Numbered from the stretch's first letter, positions 49,984 through 62,505 are shown. The stretch is 64,000 nucleotides of DNA from Echinococcus granulosus (GCF_000524195.1 NW_020170535.1:112591-176590), one strand, 5' to 3'. The notes: generated by a model not told the origin, from the letters alone. Program-made: numbers and translations.

Positions 49984-52900
49984 GTATGACCTCTTCTCTA
50001 GTCTTAATCAACTGCGAGGTTATCAGTTGAGGATCTTTTTGGTACTAGGATAAAAACATGAGTGACAGATTCTTTAGGTCTCCCTCAGTACGCACTTTTT
50101 AGCCCCCTCCTTACTCAATTACCGATGGATTATTTTTTTAATAGCACTCCTTTTAAAGTGAACGCCTCCTTTTTTAGATGTCATAGGATGAGGCCGATTT
50201 AAAGGTGGACTAGAAAACTAGGGGTACAGATAACCAAGGATGTGTTTAAAGCCAAACTAAGGTGAAGTTGAAGCAATTATACAGATCCTACCCCAAGTAA
50301 TGACCACTAAATTTATGGTGATAGAGTTAGAGAGCTGATTCCAGTTCAATAGCCTTTTGATGATCCTCTTAACGACTGAATAAAATCTAATCGGTACACC
50401 AAAATCGAGCCCTTTTGACACATTTACTACTACTACTTCAGAGACTACATCACTTAATTTATCCTTTTGAAAGTTGATGGTAAGTCAACTTCTTATTCCA
50501 CAATTATGCCACCGGTTCTAATTTATTTAACATTTTCCTCTGCTTCCATCCTGATGACATCAAATAAGTGATTTTAATCCGGACCTCTAGCCCTAGTAGA
50601 CGACCAGAAAGTTGGTATAGTCAGTAGTCTTACTTCCTACAATATGCATGCCCTATTAAACACTGACATGTCTTTGTCCACTGATACAGTGCTCTTCGCT
50701 CTGCATTCTGCTACTTGCCATTATTTTGAACCTCTATACCATAAAATTGGGGTTTAGAACTTGTCCGAATTAAAAGCCAAATTCGACTCAATTCCACAGT
50801 CAAATCAAAAGTAAGAAATTCGCTTCGGACTCGTTGCCGACCACCTTAAGAAGATTTGGCCTACTATAGCAAAAAACAGCTTCCCACACAAAAGTAATTC
50901 AAAGACATTGTTTGCTTTTGATAATGAATCATTCAACGATGGGCCCACCGTGTCCATGACGGTCCTCACTCCCTCATCGTCTAGTGCTTGTAGCCATATT
51001 TAACGTAGACATTCGAAAAGTTTGCTGTCATCTGCACCAAGTGGAAAGGGAAGGTCGCAGAAGATGCGGGGCAGACAGATTAAGGGATGAGAGACAATAG
51101 GTTTAAGGGTCTATGACTTCGCTACTGTCATCTCGTATATTTAGGATTATTTTCTAAGTGACAGATGGAGAGTTTGTGACATGAGGTGACCTCGCACTCA
51201 ACTTCTAACTTGTCACTGGTTGGCACCAAAAGATTCACTACCCTAATACCCACCTCACACCTTGAAGACCCCTACTGTTTCTCTGCCCAATGGATGTACA
51301 TATTTCCAGTGTGCTTTTTTCGTCGAAATGTTGGTCTACATGTTTACCAGATGTCGTTGCTGAAAGTCAACTTCTCAGCACTGAAATCTTTCTGCTCGCC
51401 AAAGCTTTAAGACGCTTAAGAAGAACCGGTCCAACGCAGAAAGGTAGTCAATTGTAAGAAAGGTTGCTCCTTATTCTTACAACACTGCACAAGATCTGGT
51501 GCCTAATACCATTTCAAAAATTACCTGTGAGAAGATTTGCATTCCAGATTGGGAGAGGGGGGAGATTGTACCCCATCTCCTATAATTTCCGTGACATGTC
51601 TTGATACCACCGGTAAGCATTTGCAAATGAATTAGATGAGACTGTCGTTGGGGCAGGGTTCCTGCTTCTAGAGTGAAAAGAATGACGGATTGTGATGTTG
51701 GCAGTGTCGGTAGGTGATAACCGCGCGTTCCTGTTTGGCCACCTTATGAATGCTAAGACATGGTGTTGGGTTTCTTGAAATCGTTTACTACATTTATTGA
51801 ATTGGGACAAAACCTAAAAAGAGCAGCTTAAACATCTTGATTTAAATGAGGAATTGTATGCATTGTTACATCAAGAAGGCTAGAAAAAGTACCAAAAGTC
51901 ACGATTTTTATGAGAAATTAGACTTCAAGACAAACGCGAATAATTTTGACGGGTAGCTCAAGTTATTCAGTTGGTGTGAATGATTTGGCAACACCGCAAA
52001 TGATATCTACGTTTCTGCATGATTAATGGATCTGCTGTTGAACTGTCCTGATTTTCGAGAATTATTTGCATGCCTCCTCTGAGGCGGCTAAATTAAGCAA
52101 TGACCGAGTGAACTTAAAAGTACCTCTTCAAAACGAGGCTCTAAATTTTGGAATTCATCTCTAAGTTTTATCGTTCTTATTCACAAATTCTTCGATTTCA
52201 TAAAGCTGATTGAAATAAAAGTTAAAATTCGTGAAAGCACAATTGACCACCGGGGAGATGTATCCATTCTGACCGCAATTTTGGAGATGCAACCATGAGA
52301 TAGATTGTGATTTATATCACCAACTTTGGGAGCCATTCCACCATCCCTAACAAATTGCAAGTCAAGTTTCATTAAGCTTAGGTGGCAGGGGGCAGGATTA
52401 GACACCAACACTGATTAGGGAGAGGAAACTAGATGGTCTTACTAAATAAAATATAAATAAATATCCCAATGAAATTAATGGTGTTTGATAAATACCTGAA
52501 GATTATCCTTGATTAAATAATAATGAACTATTCGATTTGTGGGAAAGTTTTCAAATAATTAAGAAAAATACAATTTACATTAATATCCATCTGGAATCAA
52601 GCCGATCCACAGCCCCCTATGCAGTAAGATAGCTACTTTTTTCTGTCGTAAAACTCTTGAATTCTTGGCTCTTTCCTCTAAAACCCTAGTTAGGGAGTTC
52701 ATTCTGATAGTTATAATTTATTTCCTGGTAGGCCTGATTAAAAAAATTAATTATCCATATCGTCTACTAGGGAAAGGCGAGTGCATACAACCCACTACTT
52801 CAAGGCCGATTTAGGTCGGGGTAAAGATCTTCTAAATTCAAGGCCAACAACTTTGCGAGTTAATCCGCATTGAATTTGCATTGGGTTCTGCCCATCCAAC

Positions 52901-53701
52901 TCAGGCCAGACCTCTGCGTCTTACATAAAAAAGCAAGTAGCTGTCCATTCGTAATTTTTTTTTAAATCTCATATGCTTTGAGCTGGCTTCAGGCCACCAA
53001 AAGATACAACACATTCGTGCTCATGAACAGCAGTTAAACAAGGTACAACTCATAGAGGGACAATTTTTTTTAGCCCAGTTCCCAGCTGAAGCGAATGAAG
53101 GTGTTTCCCCCTTCATTTTAGCAGTATTGTTTTAGCTCTCTTGAAGTGAGCCACGCCCACCATATGAAACATTTCGTTTTACCTGATGCTTCTACTGCAA
53201 CTTCTGGATGAACATCTGGTAGAAGGGAATGAAATTCAATTAAGCGAGAGTAAAATGCTAGAACCAGTAAGGATGTGTACCTAAAATATCCATTTAAATT
53301 TTTAGTTTCGATGTGTTTGATAGAAATTCCGGTATACGGTTGCAACTATTTATGTGGTCAAATTAAAGGAATTTTAAATTAGGCGCAAAATTTGTCAGGC
53401 TTAGAGATTAGCTTCAAAATACCCCCCAAAACTGGTGCGTTGGCAGGAAAAAATGCATTAATTCACTAGAATTTAATAAGTTAAGTGGTCTTCTATTTAG
53501 AATAACAAATAATCAAATTTGACAATCCACCAAGAACAAGAGAGAAAATTAATTTTTAGTGGCAGGAAACTTCTAAAGACTCATTGACTTGAGTTGAACG
53601 AAAAGTAAGCATACTTCGTAACATGGTACTATTTTCCCTCAATTGTGGCCATCCACATGTCTCTACCTTGATTACCTATGCTACTAAATAACGGGCAATA
53701 G

Positions 53702-54660
53702 TGTCGTATCGCCTCTAGCCCACCCTGAAAACCAAAGAAATCATAACACTAGGGCAGAATGTGTATTAGCAAAGTACAGAAGAGCTAGAGGTCGACTGAC
53801 GGGCTGGAAGCTACGCCGCCTGGCGGAAGTGCAATGGCGGGACCCTAAGTGCCTGTGAGAACAAAAACGACGACTTAGTTAAACTATCAAAGCATTAGAT
53901 GCCAACCAACTGCACCAGCCATCAATGTTTGTGTCCAACTGAGTTGCTGGTTGAACACAACGGCATTTGTTCCTCTCTGTAATTCCTTTGGAACTGGGGT
54001 TCCGTTCTCTTTGGGAGCTATATTAGGGGAAGGAGAAATGTGCTGCCTATCTCGTATGTTCATCGTCATTTGGAAGAACACTAGTTAAAAAAAATATCCA
54101 TTCAATAATGGACGGAGTTTTAAATAGTTCTGTGGAGATGTGGTTTTGCGCCTATTCCTCCTTGTCACTTTGTGCTAAATTCCGTGCTGCTCAGCCATCT
54201 CTGGTAGATGGAAGAGATGTTTCATGTGCAATTAATTGGCATCCTCACACAGATATCGTAGACAGCCCAGTAGCGAACTATTCCAGATGGTTCAGGACCA
54301 TGGCTAATGTCTCTTTGGCTGTTGATACCATTTCTGCAGAGGAGAGGACTGAAGTGTTTCTCAAAGGTAGACGTCATTAGTAACGTCTTTGCTAGAAGTC
54401 TTCACTGATTTTCGCATCCATAGAATCTGAACTTCTTCCGCCACGTTAAGGTTTGGCATTTTATTTATAGAAATCAAGGAAGCTTTTCTTTATGTGTGGG
54501 TTTGCTTTTTGCTGCCACCAATGTAGCGTCGCCAGTCTTTCCTGGGGTTTTACCAACGCATCACCCGGAGGCTATGCCGCTGGGCGAAAGCATAGAGGCA
54601 GAGCATTAAATGTCCGCCTAGCCATAAGCGAGACTAACGCAAACACCCAAGGCATTAAAA
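53702..54660 (+). mobile_element. Family T repeat, tail-body-tail copy, cut by the tandem-duplication edge
   Basis: First tail 53702-53899 and second tail 54522-54660, spacing 820 bp. The left edge of the 4957-bp duplication (54086) falls in the body. A stretch of about 45 bp between that edge and the recognisable TTTTGCGCCTATTCCTCC motif has no counterpart in other copies. The part from 54086 onward recurs at 59043-59617. Confidence 0.6.
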
Positions 54661-55289
54661 TTAAGCTGCATTCTAAAGTCTTTGCAGGATTAGTTAGGGT
54701 GTTTGATGGAGATATGCTTGAGAATTGATAAAGTTGAAATGTGCTAACCTTTTTGAACCTCCTAAATCACAAGTATACTGAAAGTGGAAACCGAAGACAA
54801 AAATAAGCACTTTCTGCCCAAGAAACTACTCCGTCAAGTCGCCAACTTTAATTCTCGACCTTACAAGTTGCTATCCACAAATTTTAATCTCCTTTCCCCA
54901 TCAGGACAGCCTCATGCAACCTCACGGCGTTTATTCTTAAGGCGACAATTTATGCAAATCTTGCGCACTTTTTAAGGGCAAAAAACGCATCTCTTCCGTT
55001 AAGACAGTTGCATGCTCTTTTTAAGTTAAGCCGATCACACTCCTGTGCTAAAACTAGGTCTCTTAACGGATTGAAGTCATTTCTGCGAAATAGACCAAGA
55101 ATTTATTTTCTGAATTAAGGGGTTTTCTTCAATCCCCTTTTTTACTGTGATTACCTTTGAAAATGATAAGTTGATGGTTTAATAAGTAAAAAATGATGCC
55201 AAATTTTGTGGTTTTTAACTGGAGGTTAATTTAGGTTGGAATGGACTGATTGACTGAATGCTTACCACAAGTAGTTAGTTAAAGCGAAG

Positions 55290-55458
55290 TGGCGCCCTGA
55301 GACCATCTTAGAGACAAAAGAAGTCACAACACTTGGGCAGAAATGTATTGCAGAAGTACAAGAGGACTAGGGACCAATGGCCTTGCCCGGGGACCTTTCC
55401 ACCCAGCGGTATCCGCGTCACCAAAACCGAGAGTTAAACGATTAATCATAGCATTACA
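55290..55458 (+). repeat. Family T solo tail, plus strand (duplication copy 1)
   Basis: Contains GCCCTGAGACCATCTTAGAG, CAACACTTGGGCAGAAATG, GTCACCAAAACCGAGAGTT and the clean end AGCATTACA. Confidence 0.6.
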
Positions 55459-57009
55459 ATATTTGCCAAATTTGGTTATTTTAACTTTAATGGCCAGGTT
55501 TATACTTAAAAGAAGTGAAGACATAAAGTTCTTTATTTGCACCAAATTTTTGTCAGGTTCTTGCTAAACCGAATCCATCAAGATGATGGGATTTATGATT
55601 TAGTTTCATTTGTATAAGGTTGAAACTGAATGCTACCTATGATCCACGCAGTCAATGTAAAATTCGCACTTGGCTGAAATTTGCAAAATTAGTTTTTGCT
55701 CATTTTTCTTTAACCAAAGAAAAGTAACTCAATGTTTATGAACCATAAAATAAATTCCTTCAAGACTTCATCCTTTCTGAACTCAACCTTCCATTTGTTT
55801 AGAGTTGAAAAAAGAGGACATCAGACAGAAAAAAATCAACTTCATGCACAAAGCAGAGTATTCTGCTGTCAAGAAAGTAGCCTGGGAGCATCATAACACC
55901 GCAAGGATGACTTACAATCGTCCCAAGCGAATTATCGTCCGCATTATTTAGTGAATGTCTATCATTACTTAATCTATACACTTGGTACGGTGTCTAGGAA
56001 AGTGGATATGGGATATCAAATTTCCTGTGGGCGGTGGTTGCAAAAAGTATTTTCACTAACCACAAATTAAGCCGCCTGACTGATAAATGAGCTCTTTGCG
56101 AAGACAATCTCCTAAACTTGACTTGACTTCGCTCCCATTTCTAGAGGCGCTGAAACCAGAAAGGGAAATTCTTACCTACCCTTTCGTGCCTCTAGGGACA
56201 GTTTTTTCCAAACCACTCAGTATAAGGAGCAGTGCTTGGTAGGGCGAGAGTGGGGACGGGATAACTACCTTACTGGGCAAAAAGGGCAATACATGACACC
56301 CCATCATCACGTGTTGAGGGCGATGCTCCGACCAGGAGCAATACTCCACTAACCTTCCCTCGGGCTTGTAATTATAGTGTGTGATGGAGGTCTTGGGTCT
56401 TACAGTAATGACGAGATAATAGTAGTCTTAAAACGAGTACCAAAGGAGACGTTTCCAAGTAATCTACTTCACGTTGGAGATTATTTAAGGAAAATATAAA
56501 AGCAAAGGGCTTAAATATTTAGCACTAATACTTCATAAGTAAGTCAAATTCAAGAGTTGTCTCCTAATTTGACAAATTAAATTTCCACTTTTGGAAGTGG
56601 TTTAGAACAACCTTGCCTTCATCTCTGAGAGTGACTAATTAATCGCCGCATGCAAAACACTATGGGACTGGAAACCAGATGGGATGTCATTAGAGGGACT
56701 CGTAAATGGAAACGCATGCTCACCATTTCGTCATTATCAATTATTTCTCCTTATTTTTTTGCATTTCTTATCGGCGTGTATCCAAAGATGACAAAAGTTC
56801 AGCGAATATTGTAGAATTTCCGAAGGAAATGTTTAGCAGCTTAGACGAGACATCTCTTTCTACTCTAAATAGTAGCCGAAGAAAAATTTTGAGACTAGCT
56901 ATTGTAATAGTCTTTCCAACTTCTGTTAACTTCCTGCAAAATTCTAGGATGATGCCTGAGGAAGGGAGTTCACAGTAGGCCTTATTGAACCTACAACGCG
57001 GGAGCATAA

Positions 57010-57548
57010 AATTCAAAACAATTTCTCTGTCCTGCCGTGTTCTCACTTTATTTTTGCCAAGTCATAGCTGTTTGGATTCTATCTAGCTTGAAGAGAGGTA
57101 GAGAAGGCAGCTCCTGTGGACTGTCGACTCTATTGACGTGGACAGCTCCGTAACGGACTTTTCCTGAAGATTCACGGCCACGACTGGTGCCGCTGGCTTT
57201 ACTTGTAAATAGCAGCCCTGCAGAACATTGGACTGCTGTGGTTGCCGAAGGTAGACGCCAATGGCAACCCTTCTGTTAGAGATTGTCACAGATTCTCCCA
57301 TCCGCAGCATATGCTCTCCTTCCGTCACGTTAAGCTTTAGCATTCAGTACTAGGAATTAGGCGGTTGTCCTTTAGGATTGGGTTTGCTTTACGCAGCCGT
57401 CATTGTAGCAATCGCGTCATTCTTGAAAACGAAAAAGCTCATAATACTAAAACAGAATATGTAATTTCGACCAGCTGGAGCACAATTGGGCAAGCCTTAA
57501 GTTCCCGGGTAGCCAAAGCAAAGAGTATAAGTAATTAAGACAATACAA
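57010..57548 (+). mobile_element. Family T repeat, body plus tail, inside intron 3 (duplication copy 1)
   Basis: The body runs from TGTTCTCACTT through TTCTATCTAGCTTGAAGAGAGG and GCAGCCCTGCAGAACA. The shortened tail is 57404-57548. The copy sits about 300 bp upstream of terminal exon 4 and is on the gene's strand. It recurs at 61967-62505. Confidence 0.55.
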
Positions 57549-57841
57549 TATGCTTGGGTGTTTCCTTTAAAAATTTATAACTTTTGTGTCAGAAAATAAT
57601 TCCGATGTTAAAATAGAAAAAAGCTTAGCCAGTAGCTGTTTGGAAGGCACGAGCATAGTCCATGGCGCCAGTGCGTGCAGCAAATAACGAGAGTTTGGAA
57701 GATTCGAGGTCGGAAATACAATTCCACTGGGATCCTTTTCACCCTCACTTTGTTATACTTTTCTGAGGCTTTTGTAAAACAGATTTGAGTTTGTTTATTA
57801 GTACTATTCTGCTTAATTCTAACCTTGTTCCTCAACTTTAG

Positions 57842-58090
57842 AAGCTGATCCAACATATTCATGAGAAGACGGCTCCACGTACGGGTCCTCTGCGTTTCCA
57901 AATGTGCCGCGCTGATCGAGAAGGTATGTTTTTGACAGAGAGCCTCCAACAAATCTTCTTCCGGTCAGGCACCACAAAGCAGTGCAAATATCGTAGGGAA
58001 AGGGAGAGGTTTATTCGAGACGAACTCGCATGCGTGGATATTCCCTATTCCTCGCCTTGCAAGTGTGTAGTCCATGCCGTGTTCCCTTAA
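57842..58090 (+). CDS. L-gulonolactone oxidase-like FAD-linked oxidase, terminal exon 4 (residues 497-578 plus stop), copy 1
   Basis: The acceptor is CTCAACTTTAG, and the frame continues in phase 0 from exon 3. REGMFLTESLQQIFF (522-536) matches the C-terminal DPTGMFL...F signature that ends vertebrate L-gulonolactone oxidase and related enzymes. This shows that it is the true last coding exon. A 42-residue tail, not expected in that family, follows; it has the basic stretch KYRRERERF (545-553) and three cysteines. Stop TAA is at 58088-58090. A strong donor-like GAAG|GTATGT lies inside the exon at 57924 but is most simply unused, because the conserved ending lies beyond it. The whole exon is repeated identically 4957 bp downstream. 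Confidence 0.88.
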   Translation, partial: KLIQHIHEKTAPRTGPLRFQMCRADREGMFLTESLQQIFFRSGTTKQCKYRRERERFIRDELACVDIPYSSPCKCVVHAVFP

Positions 58091-58203
58091 ACAGCATCAT
58101 AGCTTACAATCCAGTGAAGTGGAGGATTAAAAATGCCCAATTCGGTTTGTGCTCACTGGGTCTAATGCCTCGAAATCTCAGTTCTATAAATGTGCCGATG
58201 AAA

Positions 58204-58209
58204 AATAAA
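58204..58209 (+). terminator. Canonical poly(A) signal AATAAA after exon 4, copy 1
   Basis: AATAAA lies about 115 nt past the stop codon of the oxidase gene, a normal 3'-UTR distance. It is the first canonical signal after the stop and would end the transcript before the duplicated copy. Confidence 0.55.
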
Positions 58210-58521
58210 AACACGTCGTGATACTACCAGTTGTGCTGTTAATTTTTACTTTTTCAGCCAAATTCAGTAAACACTAGGTTGTAAAAATTGCCTCATCTGG
58301 ATTCATTTAAAAGGGGAGTTTTAAATGAATGACGGTTGGAAAATTATAGCAGCCATTAAAATCTCTTACCACCCTGGTTGTTGGCCTGGCAGCCTGCATT
58401 ACGCTTTGGAAAGAGGCGCCTGCTTGATAAACGCCTAGCAATTATTTTCTGCACATGTCTTGGGAATTTTTTGCACAGAGTATTAGACTAGACAGTGGTT
58501 GAGCCAATCAAGACTGTCAAT

Positions 58522-59042
58522 TTAATGCTTTACCTGCTTGTTTAATCGTTCAATTGGGTTTTGCAAGCATGGAATATTCCGCCTTTTGGCCTTCAAGCCT
58601 TGAGGGTAGCCACTAACCCTTCTCTCCGCAGTAAACATATATTTTGCCCCAATGTTATAGACCCTATTTGTTTTCTGCAAAGACTTGAGTGAGTGCATTG
58701 GTGGCAGAGAAAGGCAAACCTGATCTAAACAGATAATAATCCAGATTTACCTTTTTGAATTCTAAAGCTTAACGTTAGGAAAAAAGGACATGGGCTGTAG
58801 ATGAGAGAATCTGTGGCGACATCTCAGCAATCACCCTAGTCCCCTGTTCTACAGGACTGCTACTGACAATTAAATTCTCTTATGGAGCTACCCATCGAAG
58901 CCGTGCAAAGATATCAACTAAGTGAACATGTAGCACCCTCCCCCTAAACCTCTCTACTAAATGAAACCCAGAAAGACATCGCTGATCAACACTGAAGTGA
59001 GAACAAGTTGGCGAGGAGGAATAGACGCAAAGCCTCGTCTCA
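58522..59042 (-). mobile_element. Family T repeat, tail plus body, minus strand, at the right edge of duplication copy 1
   Basis: Reverse tail at about 58522-58695, then body sequence near 58900-59040 (complement of TCTGGGTTTCATTTAGTAGAGA and of the CTATTCCTCCTCGCCAAC block). The duplication junction at 59042/59043 lies in this body. It recurs at 63479-63999. Confidence 0.55.
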
Positions 59043-60246
59043 TAAAAAAAATATCCATTCAATAATGGACGGAGTTTTAAATAGTTCTGTGGAGATGTGG
59101 TTTTGCGCCTATTCCTCCTTGTCACTTTGTGCTAAATTCCGTGCTGCTCAGCCATCTCTGGTAGATGGAAGAGATGTTTCATGTGCAATTAATTGGCATC
59201 CTCACACAGATATCGTAGACAGCCCAGTAGCGAACTATTCCAGATGGTTCAGGACCATGGCTAATGTCTCTTTGGCTGTTGATACCATTTCTGCAGAGGA
59301 GAGGACTGAAGTGTTTCTCAAAGGTAGACGTCATTAGTAACGTCTTTGCTAGAAGTCTTCACTGATTTTCGCATCCATAGAATCTGAACTTCTTCCGCCA
59401 CGTTAAGGTTTGGCATTTTATTTATAGAAATCAAGGAAGCTTTTCTTTATGTGTGGGTTTGCTTTTTGCTGCCACCAATGTAGCGTCGCCAGTCTTTCCT
59501 GGGGTTTTACCAACGCATCACCCGGAGGCTATGCCGCTGGGCGAAAGCATAGAGGCAGAGCATTAAATGTCCGCCTAGCCATAAGCGAGACTAACGCAAA
59601 CACCCAAGGCATTAAAATTAAGCTGCATTCTAAAGTCTTTGCAGGATTAGTTAGGGTGTTTGATGGAGATATGCTTGAGAATTGATAAAGTTGAAATGTG
59701 CTAACCTTTTTGAACCTCCTAAATCACAAGTATACTGAAAGTGGAAACCGAAGACAAAAATAAGCACTTTCTGCCCAAGAAACTACTCCGTCAAGTCGCC
59801 AACTTTAATTCTCGACCTTACAAGTTGCTATCCACAAATTTTAATCTCCTTTCCCCATCAGGACAGCCTCATGCAACCTCACGGCGTTTATTCTTAAGGC
59901 GACAATTTATGCAAATCTTGCGCACTTTTTAAGGGCAAAAAACGCATCTCTTCCGTTAAGACAGTTGCATGCTCTTTTTAAGTTAAGCCGATCACACTCC
60001 TGTGCTAAAACTAGGTCTCTTAACGGATTGAAGTCATTTCTGCGAAATAGACCAAGAATTTATTTTCTGAATTAAGGGGTTTTCTTCAATCCCCTTTTTT
60101 ACTGTGATTACCTTTGAAAATGATAAGTTGATGGTTTAATAAGTAAAAAATGATGCCAAATTTTGTGGTTTTTAACTGGAGGTTAATTTAGGTTGGAATG
60201 GACTGATTGACTGAATGCTTACCACAAGTAGTTAGTTAAAGCGAAG

Positions 60247-60415
60247 TGGCGCCCTGAGACCATCTTAGAGACAAAAGAAGTCACAACACTTGGGCAGAAA
60301 TGTATTGCAGAAGTACAAGAGGACTAGGGACCAATGGCCTTGCCCGGGGACCTTTCCACCCAGCGGTATCCGCGTCACCAAAACCGAGAGTTAAACGATT
60401 AATCATAGCATTACA
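60247..60415 (+). repeat. Family T solo tail, plus strand (duplication copy 2)
   Basis: Identical counterpart of 55290-55458. Confidence 0.55.
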
Positions 60416-61966
60416 ATATTTGCCAAATTTGGTTATTTTAACTTTAATGGCCAGGTTTATACTTAAAAGAAGTGAAGACATAAAGTTCTTTATTTGCACC
60501 AAATTTTTGTCAGGTTCTTGCTAAACCGAATCCATCAAGATGATGGGATTTATGATTTAGTTTCATTTGTATAAGGTTGAAACTGAATGCTACCTATGAT
60601 CCACGCAGTCAATGTAAAATTCGCACTTGGCTGAAATTTGCAAAATTAGTTTTTGCTCATTTTTCTTTAACCAAAGAAAAGTAACTCAATGTTTATGAAC
60701 CATAAAATAAATTCCTTCAAGACTTCATCCTTTCTGAACTCAACCTTCCATTTGTTTAGAGTTGAAAAAAGAGGACATCAGACAGAAAAAAATCAACTTC
60801 ATGCACAAAGCAGAGTATTCTGCTGTCAAGAAAGTAGCCTGGGAGCATCATAACACCGCAAGGATGACTTACAATCGTCCCAAGCGAATTATCGTCCGCA
60901 TTATTTAGTGAATGTCTATCATTACTTAATCTATACACTTGGTACGGTGTCTAGGAAAGTGGATATGGGATATCAAATTTCCTGTGGGCGGTGGTTGCAA
61001 AAAGTATTTTCACTAACCACAAATTAAGCCGCCTGACTGATAAATGAGCTCTTTGCGAAGACAATCTCCTAAACTTGACTTGACTTCGCTCCCATTTCTA
61101 GAGGCGCTGAAACCAGAAAGGGAAATTCTTACCTACCCTTTCGTGCCTCTAGGGACAGTTTTTTCCAAACCACTCAGTATAAGGAGCAGTGCTTGGTAGG
61201 GCGAGAGTGGGGACGGGATAACTACCTTACTGGGCAAAAAGGGCAATACATGACACCCCATCATCACGTGTTGAGGGCGATGCTCCGACCAGGAGCAATA
61301 CTCCACTAACCTTCCCTCGGGCTTGTAATTATAGTGTGTGATGGAGGTCTTGGGTCTTACAGTAATGACGAGATAATAGTAGTCTTAAAACGAGTACCAA
61401 AGGAGACGTTTCCAAGTAATCTACTTCACGTTGGAGATTATTTAAGGAAAATATAAAAGCAAAGGGCTTAAATATTTAGCACTAATACTTCATAAGTAAG
61501 TCAAATTCAAGAGTTGTCTCCTAATTTGACAAATTAAATTTCCACTTTTGGAAGTGGTTTAGAACAACCTTGCCTTCATCTCTGAGAGTGACTAATTAAT
61601 CGCCGCATGCAAAACACTATGGGACTGGAAACCAGATGGGATGTCATTAGAGGGACTCGTAAATGGAAACGCATGCTCACCATTTCGTCATTATCAATTA
61701 TTTCTCCTTATTTTTTTGCATTTCTTATCGGCGTGTATCCAAAGATGACAAAAGTTCAGCGAATATTGTAGAATTTCCGAAGGAAATGTTTAGCAGCTTA
61801 GACGAGACATCTCTTTCTACTCTAAATAGTAGCCGAAGAAAAATTTTGAGACTAGCTATTGTAATAGTCTTTCCAACTTCTGTTAACTTCCTGCAAAATT
61901 CTAGGATGATGCCTGAGGAAGGGAGTTCACAGTAGGCCTTATTGAACCTACAACGCGGGAGCATAA

Positions 61967-62505
61967 AATTCAAAACAATTTCTCTGTCCTGCCGTGTTCT
62001 CACTTTATTTTTGCCAAGTCATAGCTGTTTGGATTCTATCTAGCTTGAAGAGAGGTAGAGAAGGCAGCTCCTGTGGACTGTCGACTCTATTGACGTGGAC
62101 AGCTCCGTAACGGACTTTTCCTGAAGATTCACGGCCACGACTGGTGCCGCTGGCTTTACTTGTAAATAGCAGCCCTGCAGAACATTGGACTGCTGTGGTT
62201 GCCGAAGGTAGACGCCAATGGCAACCCTTCTGTTAGAGATTGTCACAGATTCTCCCATCCGCAGCATATGCTCTCCTTCCGTCACGTTAAGCTTTAGCAT
62301 TCAGTACTAGGAATTAGGCGGTTGTCCTTTAGGATTGGGTTTGCTTTACGCAGCCGTCATTGTAGCAATCGCGTCATTCTTGAAAACGAAAAAGCTCATA
62401 ATACTAAAACAGAATATGTAATTTCGACCAGCTGGAGCACAATTGGGCAAGCCTTAAGTTCCCGGGTAGCCAAAGCAAAGAGTATAAGTAATTAAGACAA
62501 TACAA
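61967..62505 (+). mobile_element. Family T repeat, body plus tail (duplication copy 2)
   Basis: Identical counterpart of 57010-57548, carried by the 4957-bp duplication. Confidence 0.5.

Larger units (their letters stand above)
49984..57841 (+). other. Intron 3 of the oxidase gene (7858 bp, phase 0)
   Basis: GT-AG intron. Its last 3.8 kb belong to the 4957-bp duplicated unit. It contains the family T copies at 53.7, 55.3 and 57.0 kb. From 50.0 to 53.7 kb I see no gene or recognisable repeat. Confidence 0.7.
54086..59042. repeat. Tandem duplication unit, copy 1 (4957 bp)
   Basis: Direct repeat unit. Every landmark compared, including coding exon, poly(A) signal, short open frames and family T repeats, recurs exactly 4957 bp downstream with no difference noticed. 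The left edge is sharp. Identity begins at the T before the run of eight A at 54087, while the preceding base differs (54085 T, 59042 A). The unit holds the 3' half of intron 3, exon 4, the 3' UTR and about 0.8 kb of downstream DNA. Confidence 0.95.

Noticed and set aside
51580..51810. 76-codon minus frame with a polar, protein-like composition in intron 3
   Set aside because: No family match and no flanking splice pattern could be found. Chance is the simplest explanation.
57083..57343. 86-codon minus frame that reads smoothly and is duplicated at 62040-62300
   Set aside because: It is antisense to a family T body, and the equivalent strand in other copies has stops. The duplication explains its recurrence.
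57842..57923. Treating 57842-57923 as a short internal exon ending at GAAG|GTATGT
   Set aside because: The frame beyond the site encodes the conserved C-terminal GMFL signature and reaches a stop followed by AATAAA. A terminal exon fits better.
59008..59337. 109-codon open frame across the duplication junction
   Set aside because: It is created by fusing the end of copy 1 to the start of copy 2. The copy 1 equivalent is shorter, and both lie in repeat sequence.
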